Shown here: piece after piece, positions 6,147 to 13,341 of the stretch
Position numbering within the stretch: position 1 is the first letter of the stretch
Layout: each line of letters begins with the position of its first letter
From: JAUWNJ01 sp034190305
GTDB lineage: Bacteria > Planctomycetota > Phycisphaerae > SM23-33
NCBI GenBank assembly: GCA_034190305.1
Contig: JAXHSV010000057.1
Coordinates: 1-15,139, forward strand
Reading direction: 5' to 3'
Length of the DNA: 15,139 nucleotides
The notes under the pieces: model-generated
The model's database searches: none
Seen by the model: the letters and a program-made list of their open reading frames with translations, nothing else
What the model was told of the DNA's origin: nothing
Position numbers and translations under genes: made by a program

Positions 6147-8453
6147 GTGTCTGATGCTTCCGACATAACATGGCCTGAGCGCGCAGAGCCGCTGCGGGAT
6201 AAGGTTTCCGTTCAGCAATTGGACCTGCTGATTCGTCGGTTGAAGACTCTTCCCGCTTCCCCTGTCGTTGTTGCCGATGTGCTGAATCTTGCCTTTGAGG
6301 ACGGCGATCTACAGAATCTAGCCGCCATAGCCGGTTGCGATCCGTCGGTTTCAGCGCGCCTGCTGTCGCTGGCCTGCGGAAGGCGCCCTGACCGTCAGCT
6401 TCAAAGTATTACCGAAGCCGTCGAAATCCTAGGCATCGATGGTGTGCGTTCAGCCGTTCTTGGTATGAAGGTGTTTGAACCGGCAGACGTTGGTGAATTC
6501 CGTTACGATGAATTTAACAATCACTGCGTGGCGGTGGCGTGTGCGGCTGAACTGCTGGCCGAAAGGGCTACCTGCGACATCACACCGTTATCCGCTTATA
6601 TGTGCGGACTATTGCACGATATTGGCAAGGTTGCTCTGAAAGAGTCCCTGCCGGGGACATATCGGCGTATTCTCTCAGGTCTTGCCGGCGGACAGGGAAA
6701 TATCGCCCGCTTCGAGCAGGATATTATCGGGTCGGACCATACCGTCGCGGGGCGCCGACTGGCACAGCAGTGGTCTCTGCCGACGTGCGTAACGGAGGTA
6801 ATCTGGCTGCACCATCAACCGACCGCTGCTGTCCCGGAGGCGATTGAAGCGCCGTCTCTGGTGGCGGTGGTCCGGTTGGCCGACATGATTGCCCGTCGAA
6901 AGTGTCTGGGTTTCAGCGGTAATTACACCAATGCGCCCGGCGGCGAATCTTTAGCGGATAAGATCGGGCTTTCGGGTGAGGACGTCGCGCAAGTTGAGGC
7001 AAAGGTTGTCGGGCGTCTTGAGGATCGGATGACCCCTGTCGGACCGGTCCGGAGCCGCGCCGGCGAATCAATGTACCGCTCTGCCCTGGTGAATGCGGGA
7101 GCGAAACTATCACAACTCAAAGAATCGCTTGCAGAGCGCGCGGAGGTCCTGGCCCGATACGCAGTGGGTTTGAATTGCCTTGGCGAATTTATCATGCGGC
7201 TTTCGCCGGCATCGTCCTTGCCGAGAGTATGCGAGGAACTCGTGCGTATATTCTCCGACGTTCTTTCGATAAAACCAAGCCGGGATGTCCCTGTCTGCAC
7301 GTTCGCCATTTGTGATGATGTTCGCGTTTTTCTGGCCGTTTGCACCGGTCTGGCAGCAGGACTGACCGAAGACGGCCGGACCGAATTTCGCTTCAGTCCC
7401 TACCGGCGTGAATATCCGCCACCGAAGCCCGGAATCTCGCCGGCGCGGGAGATAGCCGAGTCGCTGCTGCACAAGCCCGGCGACTGGTCCGGCATGATCG
7501 ACCTAGACGGTTACATCTGCCTGCCGCTCCTGGCTGAGGGGCGACTGGCAGGCGGGGTTCTTCTTCCCAAACAGTCTGTAACCGGCGCCGACGATGAACT
7601 TCTTCCAATCCTGGCGCGGATAACAGCCTTTATCCTTGCCGCTGTGGGCGAGCGAGGAAAGGCCGACCGTCTCGCCGAGCAACTCGCCGGCGCTTCGCAG
7701 CGTCTTGAGCAAGCCCGCGACGCCATTGCCCGGTCCCATGCGCTGGCTGCGGTGGGCGAAATGGCCGCCGGTGCAGCCCATGAAATGAACAATCCGCTCG
7801 CGGTAATTTCCGGGCGCGCACAGTTACTAACCAGACGGGTAAAGACAAAAAAAGACCGCGAGTCAGCCGATCTTATCGCCGTCAAAGCCCAGGAAATCAG
7901 CGATATTATGACGGACCTGATGGCATTTGCCCGTCCGAGTCCGCCATACCCGGAGGTATTGGACGTCGCCGACCTGCTGGAGCGGGCAAAGAGCAGGTTC
8001 GAATCGGAAGGACAACAAAAGCCGCCACTTCCGGCGGTCGATATAACTATTGAAACGGGCTGTCCGCCCATACTGGCAGATGCCGGACAGGTGGAGGAAG
8101 TTCTGGTCGAACTGCTCCGAAACGCCGCCACAGCCGCTGATGGGCGGGTGAACGTGAATATACGGGCAGGAAAGGCGGCGGTTTCGTCTCGCGTCCTGAT
8201 TCGGGTCTCCGATGACGGGCCTGGGATGGACGAATCGGTCCTGGCATCGGCATTCACGCCGTTCTTCTCGCACCGGCGGGCGGGGCGTGGCAGAGGAATG
8301 GGCCTGACGAGAGCGAAGTGCTTCGTCCAGAACAACGGTGGGCAAATATGGATTGAAAGTAAGCCCGGCGAAGGGACGGTCGTTTTTGTCGAACTTCCCG
8401 CTGTCGGCAAGAACGGACCACCCTGTCCGGAAACGAAATCGCAAGAACAATGA
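6147..8453 (+). CDS. HDOD-GAF-histidine kinase
   Basis: A 768-residue soluble sensor kinase without membrane segments. Residues about 25-250 form an HDOD domain (TLPASPVVVADVLNLA, then ITEAVEILGIDGVRSAVLG). It keeps potential metal-binding residues of an HD domain: H126, H157-D158 in GLLHDIGK, H198 and H222/H223. Residues about 340-500 look like a GAF domain, followed by a short coiled coil (about 505-535). The kinase core has the phosphoacceptor H545 (AAHEMNNPL), N659 in ELLRNAA, the G1 box DDGPGM at 689-694 and a glycine-rich GRGRGMGL box. It is predicted to phosphorylate the HTH-receiver protein encoded 14 nt upstream. The start is a GTG with GAGG 9 nt before it, and no better in-frame ATG is near. 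Its stop overlaps the ATG of the GAF gene. The input signal is unknown; HDOD proteins often act in signalling scaffolds, so whether the HD site is catalytic is open. Confidence 0.93.
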   Translation: MSDASDITWPERAEPLRDKVSVQQLDLLIRRLKTLPASPVVVADVLNLAFEDGDLQNLAAIAGCDPSVSARLLSLACGRRPDRQLQSITEAVEILGIDGVRSAVLGMKVFEPADVGEFRYDEFNNHCVAVACAAELLAERATCDITPLSAYMCGLLHDIGKVALKESLPGTYRRILSGLAGGQGNIARFEQDIIGSDHTVAGRRLAQQWSLPTCVTEVIWLHHQPTAAVPEAIEAPSLVAVVRLADMIARRKCLGFSGNYTNAPGGESLADKIGLSGEDVAQVEAKVVGRLEDRMTPVGPVRSRAGESMYRSALVNAGAKLSQLKESLAERAEVLARYAVGLNCLGEFIMRLSPASSLPRVCEELVRIFSDVLSIKPSRDVPVCTFAICDDVRVFLAVCTGLAAGLTEDGRTEFRFSPYRREYPPPKPGISPAREIAESLLHKPGDWSGMIDLDGYICLPLLAEGRLAGGVLLPKQSVTGADDELLPILARITAFILAAVGERGKADRLAEQLAGASQRLEQARDAIARSHALAAVGEMAAGAAHEMNNPLAVISGRAQLLTRRVKTKKDRESADLIAVKAQEISDIMTDLMAFARPSPPYPEVLDVADLLERAKSRFESEGQQKPPLPAVDITIETGCPPILADAGQVEEVLVELLRNAATAADGRVNVNIRAGKAAVSSRVLIRVSDDGPGMDESVLASAFTPFFSHRRAGRGRGMGLTRAKCFVQNNGGQIWIESKPGEGTVVFVELPAVGKNGPPCPETKSQEQ

Positions 8454-9073
8454 CTGTAAAAACTGCTCATTCCGCACACCTTATTCGTCGTAATCGTCGC
8501 CTGCGCAAATTGACCCAGGGACGAAAACTTGCCTATCAGCGCCTGTGTTCCGCCTGCGCCGACCTGACGACCATCTGTCGGGACTTGCAGAACCGCCTGG
8601 ACCGACAGGAAGCCGTTATCGATTACCAGAAGCATCTTCTGTCTCGCAGCGACGATCATGAAGTCTTTAGCCGGTTTTTTCGCCTATTTACCGAGCGGAC
8701 CGGCCCGCTGTTCGGTGCAGCAATGCTGTGTGACGAAAATGCCGAATTGAAACTGGTGGGACGGTTCGGCGTTCCAGTACCGGACGGGGTGAATTTCTGC
8801 CAGTCCATCGCCGAAGCCATGGTTCCGGACATGCTAGAACGACCGGAGGTGATGGTGCTGGACGCCTTCGAGAACATCCAAAAATTCCCGACCAGACTGC
8901 ACAGGTTCCTCGTGGGTCTCAGCGTTCTGGTGGTGCCGCTGATGGTGGCGGAGGGTTCACTCATCGGCGTGGTGGTGTTGTACCGCAAAGGCGAACAACC
9001 CTTCACGAACGACGACATTGCCCTGGCCAGGATAATAGGTCCGCCCACCGCCGCAGCCGCACAACAAACCTGA
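8450..9073 (+). CDS. GAF domain protein with N-terminal coiled coil
   Basis: A 207-residue protein. The first 65 residues are basic and then helical (RLCSACADLTTICRDLQNRL and beyond), probably a coiled coil. Residues about 68-205 are a GAF-like sensory domain: HEVFSRFFRLFTERTG, then AAMLCDENAELKLVGRFG, and VVPLMVAEGSLIGVVVLYRK near the end. There is no output domain. Its ATG overlaps the kinase stop as ATGA, and no separate good ribosome site is present, which points to translational coupling and a stable stoichiometry with the kinase. I infer an accessory ligand sensor or adaptor for the kinase, whose own GAF region resembles it in layout. The stop is followed by AT-rich sequence resembling the dispersed repeats elsewhere, then a convergent gene 52 nt away. 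Confidence 0.85.
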   Translation: MTVKTAHSAHLIRRNRRLRKLTQGRKLAYQRLCSACADLTTICRDLQNRLDRQEAVIDYQKHLLSRSDDHEVFSRFFRLFTERTGPLFGAAMLCDENAELKLVGRFGVPVPDGVNFCQSIAEAMVPDMLERPEVMVLDAFENIQKFPTRLHRFLVGLSVLVVPLMVAEGSLIGVVVLYRKGEQPFTNDDIALARIIGPPTAAAAQQT

Positions 9074-9125
9074 CAATTCTCAATTACTGATTTCCTATCG
9101 TTGTCCTGCTGGTATGGCGGCAGTG

Positions 9126-10457
9126 TCAGGCCCATGCTTCGACAATCTCGCCTGCCGACGGCATCAGCCCCAGCACATACACCAGGTCAAGTACGGTGAA
9201 GCGCGAGCGCATCTGGTTTGCGTGAACAAAGGCCGACAGTAGCCTTTCGCGGTCGCATCCGATGTCGGCGGCGCGCCATGCGGCGCCGGCCCGGCGCAGG
9301 CAAGTCTGTATCTGACCGGGGCTGCGACACAGCGTCGCCAATTCCACACGCAGACGGTCCCACTCGCCGCCTTGGGAGAGTTTTTCCCGCGCCGCCGCCA
9401 GCCGGTCAGCCTTGTCTGAGTATTGTTGAGCCATTGTCTCTGCCAAGGGTCCCCAGAAAGCGCGGTCAACGTGGGTGGGCGGTTCGACGAATTGCGGCGA
9501 TTCGGTCGCCAGTACGCGCCGGTACAATTCAGCCGCAAGGATTGTCGCCACTCCCACCTGCCGGCCGTGAAGGTCGTGTTCCCGGCCGTCAATCGAGCAG
9601 AGCATGTCGAGGCTGTGAGAAATCAGATGCTCGGCGCCGGAGGCGGGCGCGGATGTCTCCGCCATTGTCATCGCCGCACCGGTCAGCAGCAGCGCCTGGA
9701 ACAACGCGGCAATGGCAGCGGGTTGTTTGTCCCTGATGTCCTGAGGGTGCTCCAGATACAACGGTTCGATTTGGGCGATCAGGTTCACGGAATTTCGGCA
9801 GTAGTAATCGTCGAACAACAGGTGATTGAGATACCAGTCTGCGGAGCTGACTGACTTGGCCAGCACGTCGCCAAGCCCTGAGCCGGTCATCCTGTCAGGA
9901 GCCTTGGATATTACCGACGGACTGGTTATCACCGCCACGGGTGGTTTTCCGGGAAGTAATGACTTTAGGCCTTGAATCGTCGCGGCGATGTTGGACGAGG
10001 CGTAACCGTTCATGCTGGCGGCGGTGGCGAAACACACGTAAGGAACGGAGACTTCACAGGAAAGCCACTTGCCAAGGTCGTTTATCGTCCCGCTTCCTAC
10101 CGGCAGGAGCAGGTCCGCCCGGCCGATATGCTCAAGGAGTGAATCCTTCGTGATGTCGTCACAGGTGGGCGATACGCCTTCAGCGGGGTCTTCTACGAGC
10201 ACCTGCCGGACTGTCCATCCGGTTTGTTCGAGCGACTCGACCACCTCGATACCGGCGGCTATCCGCGTGCGGGCGTCCATAAGCACGACAACGTTTTTTC
10301 CGTCGGCGGCGCTGCTGCAAACTTCCGGCAGTCGTGCGATTGCATCATCGGCATAGACGACTTGACGCGGCTCGATATAGTGCGTCTTTCCGCAGGGGCA
10401 ATCGAAACGGCTGCCGAAAAGGTCTTTCGTCTCTGGAAATATGGGTGCGTCAACCAT
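9126..10457 (-). CDS. sn-Glycerol-1-phosphate dehydrogenase-like protein (EgsA/AraM family)
   Basis: A 443-residue member of the iron/zinc-type alcohol dehydrogenase superfamily, closest in motifs to EgsA/AraM. These enzymes reduce dihydroxyacetone phosphate with NAD(P)H to sn-glycerol-1-phosphate. The nucleotide-binding loop is PVGSGTINDLGKW (119-131). Presumed metal ligands are D197 (GSGLGDVLAK), H277 (GAEHLISH) and H297 (HGRQVG). The usual TAPSMDGY-type loop reads TAASMNGYAS, with Asn for Asp. An N-terminal CPCGKTH (20-26) is an extra conserved-looking feature of bacterial homologues. Residues beyond 370 extend past the archaeal enzyme. I chose the ATG at 10457; an in-frame TTG at 10463 adds two residues. 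No Shine-Dalgarno sequence is visible because the bases upstream belong to a repeat. It lies downstream of ahcY and is probably cotranscribed. Family is firm; whether the product is really G1P is not proven. Confidence 0.85.
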   Translation of the reverse strand: MVDAPIFPETKDLFGSRFDCPCGKTHYIEPRQVVYADDAIARLPEVCSSAADGKNVVVLMDARTRIAAGIEVVESLEQTGWTVRQVLVEDPAEGVSPTCDDITKDSLLEHIGRADLLLPVGSGTINDLGKWLSCEVSVPYVCFATAASMNGYASSNIAATIQGLKSLLPGKPPVAVITSPSVISKAPDRMTGSGLGDVLAKSVSSADWYLNHLLFDDYYCRNSVNLIAQIEPLYLEHPQDIRDKQPAAIAALFQALLLTGAAMTMAETSAPASGAEHLISHSLDMLCSIDGREHDLHGRQVGVATILAAELYRRVLATESPQFVEPPTHVDRAFWGPLAETMAQQYSDKADRLAAAREKLSQGGEWDRLRVELATLCRSPGQIQTCLRRAGAAWRAADIGCDRERLLSAFVHANQMRSRFTVLDLVYVLGLMPSAGEIVEAWA

Positions 10458-10460
10458 TGC

Positions 10461-10534
10461 CAATTGCCGATTTTCAATTGCCGATTGAAAAAGAAGAAAA
10501 ACCGCTGCTACGGTCCCTGTCTAATCGGCAATTG
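10461..10534. repeat. Inverted repeat filling the ahcY-G1PDH gap
   Basis: CAATTGCCGATT occurs at 10461-10472 and again at 10475-10486, and its exact reverse complement AATCGGCAATTG lies at 10523-10534, directly against the ahcY stop codon (10535-10537). The other end is 3 nt from the G1PDH ATG. On the transcribed strand the loop contains ACCG/CGGT followed by a T-rich stretch, which could be a weak terminator. The segment 10463-10485 matches 1028-1050 at 20 of 23 bases, so this is a second copy of the dispersed element. Confidence 0.8.
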
Positions 10535-11821
10535 TCAGGTTCCCATTTCCGATGAGGCCAGGTACTTTTTCTGCTCTGCCGTCAGTTTGTCGATCTTGAC
10601 GCCCATCGTCTTGAGTTTCAGCCGGGAAACCCAGGAATCTATTTCCGCCGGAACGGGATGCACCCCGACGGAGAGTTTTCCGGCATGCCTGATTGCGTAC
10701 TCGCTGGTCAGGGCCTGGACGGCAAAGGACATGTCCATCACGCTGGCAGGATGTCCTTCGGCGCAGGCGAGATTGACAAGCCGGCCCTCGGCAAGGATGT
10801 AAATTCGCTTGCCCGCCCCGTTGGGGCCGCCGGGAAGGACATATTCATCGACCAGTTCCCTGACGTCCCGGTTGACCTTTTTGGCGGCCTTTTTCAGCCC
10901 GGTAAGGTTCAGTTCCACGTTGAAGTGTCCGCTGTTACAGACTATCGCGCCGTCTTTCATCTTTTTGAAGTGCGGCATGTCGATGACGTTTATATCGCCT
11001 GTAACGGTAACGAACAGGTCGCCGACAGCGGCGGCAAAGGCTATCGGCATCACGCTGAAACCGTCCATAACCGCCTCCAGCGCGCGGACGGGATTGACCT
11101 CGCAGACGATGACGTTCGCGCCGGCGCCGCGAGCGCGGGTTGAGACACCCCGGCCGCACCATCCGTAACCGACAACCACTACCTTTTTGCCCGCCAGCAG
11201 GAAATCCGTCGCACGGATGATCCCGTCTATGCTGCTCTGACCCGTACCGTAACGGTTGTCGAACAGGTGCTTGGTGTCTGCGTCGTTGACTGCGATTACG
11301 GGGAACCTGAGTATCCCGTTTTTTTCCATCGCCTTCAGGCGGATAACGCCGGTGGTCGTCTCTTCCATGGATGCGATAATGTCGCCGGCGAAGCGGGACA
11401 TATTGGTATGCAGCGCGTTAACCAGGTCTGCCCCGTCGTCCATCGTTACGGTGGGGCGGTGGCGACAGGCGGCGGCGATGTGGTCGTAGTATTTCTTTCG
11501 GTTCTCGCCGCGAATGGCGTGGACTTTGATGCCGAAATCCTTCACCAGCGAAGCCGCTACGTCGTCCTGTGTGCTCAGCGGGTTTGACGCGCACAGCAGC
11601 AGGTCGGCGCCGCCGGCCTGGAGCGTTCGGGCGAGGTTGGCGGTCTCCGCCGTTACATGCAGACACGCGCTCATCCGCCGGCCTCGAAGTGGCTTTTCCT
11701 CCGCGAAACGCTTGCGGATCATCGCAAGAACAGGCATGTCCCCGTCTGCCCAAAGAATCCGGCGCTTGCCCTCGCCGGAGAGTTTCATATCCTTCACGTC
11801 GTAGTTGGTTGTCTTGGACAT
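10535..11821 (-). CDS. ahcY: Adenosylhomocysteinase
   Basis: A 428-residue S-adenosylhomocysteine hydrolase. It splits SAH reversibly into adenosine and homocysteine and so relieves product inhibition of methyltransferases in the cytosol. Visible landmarks are LHVTAETANL (H55), the TMDDGADL block (D128/D129), MEETTTGV (E153/E154), NDADTKHLFDN with K184 and D188, the NAD-binding GYGWCGRG (218-225), CNSGHFNVE and the C-terminal EGHPASVMDMSF. The length and the C terminus, which ends KKYLASSEMGT rather than KYRY, fit the shorter form found in Thermotoga-like bacteria and archaea without the roughly 40-residue insert of proteobacterial enzymes. The start is supported by GAGAGG five bases upstream. 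Its stop abuts an inverted repeat and the G1PDH-like gene follows. No SAH riboswitch was recognised upstream. Confidence 0.97.
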   Translation of the reverse strand: MSKTTNYDVKDMKLSGEGKRRILWADGDMPVLAMIRKRFAEEKPLRGRRMSACLHVTAETANLARTLQAGGADLLLCASNPLSTQDDVAASLVKDFGIKVHAIRGENRKKYYDHIAAACRHRPTVTMDDGADLVNALHTNMSRFAGDIIASMEETTTGVIRLKAMEKNGILRFPVIAVNDADTKHLFDNRYGTGQSSIDGIIRATDFLLAGKKVVVVGYGWCGRGVSTRARGAGANVIVCEVNPVRALEAVMDGFSVMPIAFAAAVGDLFVTVTGDINVIDMPHFKKMKDGAIVCNSGHFNVELNLTGLKKAAKKVNRDVRELVDEYVLPGGPNGAGKRIYILAEGRLVNLACAEGHPASVMDMSFAVQALTSEYAIRHAGKLSVGVHPVPAEIDSWVSRLKLKTMGVKIDKLTAEQKKYLASSEMGT

Positions 11822-11826
11822 AGTTA

Positions 11827-11832
11827 CCTCTC
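11827..11832 (-). promoter_or_regulatory. Shine-Dalgarno site of ahcY
   Basis: GAGAGG on the - strand, five bases before the ATG at 11821. It fixes the start codon. Confidence 0.75.
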
Positions 11833-11844
11833 AATTGTGGATAA

Positions 11845-11871
11845 AGCATTCAGCAATTAGCATTCAGCAAT
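11845..11871. repeat. Tandem 13-mer in the ahcY leader
   Basis: AGCATTCAGCAAT occurs at 11845-11857 and, identically, at 11859-11871, one base apart. It lies 24-50 bases upstream of the ahcY start and would be in its 5' UTR or promoter. It could be a short dispersed-repeat unit or a pair of protein-binding sites. Confidence 0.85.
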
Positions 11872-12140
11872 CGGAATTTGACTGCTGCTTTCAACCCGGG
11901 CGAACATTGTGGCGGTTTTGATGCGGAATTGCAAATCGAATCTGCTCCAAATAAGGCGGTTGCATTGTTCGGAGGATATTGAGTCATGGAGAGTTGCGAC
12001 CAGATTGAAGATGGACTTGCCCAAAGTAAGGTTTGATTTTGTTGAGTTTAATCCCAAAGAAAAAATTTTTCTCAATTTTTGGAGCAATTATATCATGCGC
12101 CGGGGATTGGGTTGCGGTACAGAATCCTTTTTCGCGAAAT

Positions 12141-12160
12141 GTCGGGCAAGTATGCCCGAC
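12141..12160. repeat. Perfect 8-bp hairpin GTCGGGCA/TGCCCGAC
   Basis: Arms 12141-12148 and 12153-12160 are exact reverse complements with a 4-nt loop. Translated, the flanks give VGHTCPTF on one strand and VGQVCPTH on the other, the kind of short peptide often misannotated from intergenic repeats. No U-tract follows on either strand, so it is not a clear terminator. Confidence 0.8.
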
Positions 12161-12417
12161 CCACAAACTTCTGGCGGCGTGTCCAAGACGTGAAGGTGCG
12201 TTTGGCGGGATGCGCTTGAGTCCGATTGCCGGGGTGGTGGGCGAGAAATTGAGGCTGTGAGGCGTATTGCGGCCGCTGGCGGAAACATTGTGGGGATTTT
12301 ATGCGCCGGCATAGCGATTTCGGCCTGAATCAGACGGTAAAGTACAGATGAACGCCCCTTCCCATCATTCTTTTTGCCATCTGCTGCTGTTTTGATCTCG
12401 AAATCCGCCCCGCCGGT

Positions 12418-13341
12418 TTATCTATGAAAGTTACAACGCAGCCGCCTCCGGACAGACTCTTCAGTTGAGGCGACGGTAACACGGTTGCGACCAGCGTGCT
12501 TCGCCCGATAAAGTGCAGCGTCGGCGGATTCTATGAAGGTTTCGGAGGATGACAGGTTCGTCATGTCAGCGACGCCGAAGCTGGCTGTTACGGAAATCTC
12601 CTGCTCGCCGACCCGCAAGCGGATGTTTTCGATTTGTCGGCGGCATCGTTCTGCCAGGGTGGCGGCGCCTTCGGTACCTTCGTCTGGTACGAGGATGACG
12701 AATTCCTCCCCGCCATAGCGAGCGACCAGGTCGGACTGCCTGCACTGGTCGGTCAGACCCTTTGCCACAAGGCGGAGTATTTTGTCACCGACGCGATGTC
12801 CGTAGTTGTCGTTGACATACTTGAAGTGATCGAGGTCAGCTATAATACACGCGATGGATCCGCCTCGCAGTTGAATTCTCACCTGTTCCTGTTCCAGCCG
12901 ATCCATCAACGCTCGACGATTCCACAACTCTGTCAGCGGATCGATCCTCGCTCGTTCGATGAGCAAATCCTGAAGGTGTTTAGACCGTAGTGCGGCACGG
13001 ACCCGCGCGTTAAGTTCAAAGGCGTCGAAAGGCTTTGTTACATAGTCAACCGCCCCAAGGTCGAGCCCCTCGACTTTATCGGTGCTGTCAGTCGAACCGG
13101 TCAGGAAAATTACGGGAATCATACAAAGTTCCGCATCGGACTTCAGTTTCCGGCAGACGTCGAAGCCCGACATGTCCGGCATGTCCACGTCGAGCAGGAT
13201 CAGGTCTGGCGTTTCGCGGCGCGCCGCTTCCAGACCCTCCCGCCCGCTATTGGCGCAGATGACGTCCAGACCGTCCTTGATAAGACGAGCCTTTGCAATA
13301 TTCAGGGCGTCCGGGCTGTCGTCAATCAGCAGGACTTTCAT
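12418..13341 (-). CDS. Receiver-GGDEF diguanylate cyclase (PleD/WspR-like)
   Basis: A 307-residue response regulator predicted to make cyclic di-GMP from two GTP. The receiver (1-118) has D7/D8, the phosphoacceptor D51 (LLDVDMPD), T81 and K103 (TKPF). A linker helix leads to the GGDEF domain (about 130-290): DPLTELWNRRAL, DLDHFKYVNDNYGH, and the active-site motif GGEEF at 210-214. The product-inhibition I-site RxxD is present as R201-D204, five residues before GGEEF. The domain therefore looks active and feedback-regulated. The start ATG lies inside the end of the hybrid kinase gene (20-nt overlap) and is preceded by GGAGG with 9-nt spacing, so the two proteins are translated from one mRNA. 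The kinase's HPt domain is the likely phosphodonor. The last 15 residues are basic and outside the domain. Confidence 0.95.
   Translation of the reverse strand: MKVLLIDDSPDALNIAKARLIKDGLDVICANSGREGLEAARRETPDLILLDVDMPDMSGFDVCRKLKSDAELCMIPVIFLTGSTDSTDKVEGLDLGAVDYVTKPFDAFELNARVRAALRSKHLQDLLIERARIDPLTELWNRRALMDRLEQEQVRIQLRGGSIACIIADLDHFKYVNDNYGHRVGDKILRLVAKGLTDQCRQSDLVARYGGEEFVILVPDEGTEGAATLAERCRRQIENIRLRVGEQEISVTASFGVADMTNLSSSETFIESADAALYRAKHAGRNRVTVASTEESVRRRLRCNFHR

Larger units (their letters stand above)
11822..12417. other. Gene-poor, repeat-rich region upstream of ahcY
   Basis: About 596 nt with no ORF that resembles a protein I know. It holds the ahcY ribosome site, a tandem 13-mer, the hairpin at 12141-12160, an AT-rich stretch around 12058-12110, and two similar segments beginning ACATTGTGG at 11904 and 12285 that continue with an alike TTTT-ATGCG sequence. 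Short ORFs in several frames run across the hairpin and look like translations of a repeat rather than genes. The ahcY promoter should be here but I cannot point to a good one. Confidence 0.6.

Noticed and set aside
5554..6171. 205-codon open frame on the - strand opposite the HTH-receiver gene
   Set aside because: It is fully antisense to a gene with clear domains and its own ribosome site; its peptide has no recognisable domain. Long antisense frames over receiver genes are a common artefact.
7511..8659. 382-codon open frame on the - strand opposite the kinase
   Set aside because: Antisense to the HATPase and GAF coding sequence, with composition rich in Ser, Arg and Pro typical of a codon-bias shadow.
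11822..12100. SAH or SAM riboswitch in the ahcY leader
   Set aside because: No match to the conserved core of either class was seen; the leader shows only repeats and a ribosome site.
11909..12193. 94-codon + strand frame in the gap upstream of ahcY
   Set aside because: It spans the hairpin repeat, has no good ribosome site and resembles no protein I know; competing frames overlap it on both strands.
12088..12417. In-frame open continuation after the GGDEF gene stop (TAA at 12418)
   Set aside because: The frame stays open for about 110 codons and begins with a vaguely kinase-like GGADFEIK, but it runs across the intergenic hairpin and shows no sustained domain; the GGDEF protein already has a normal end.
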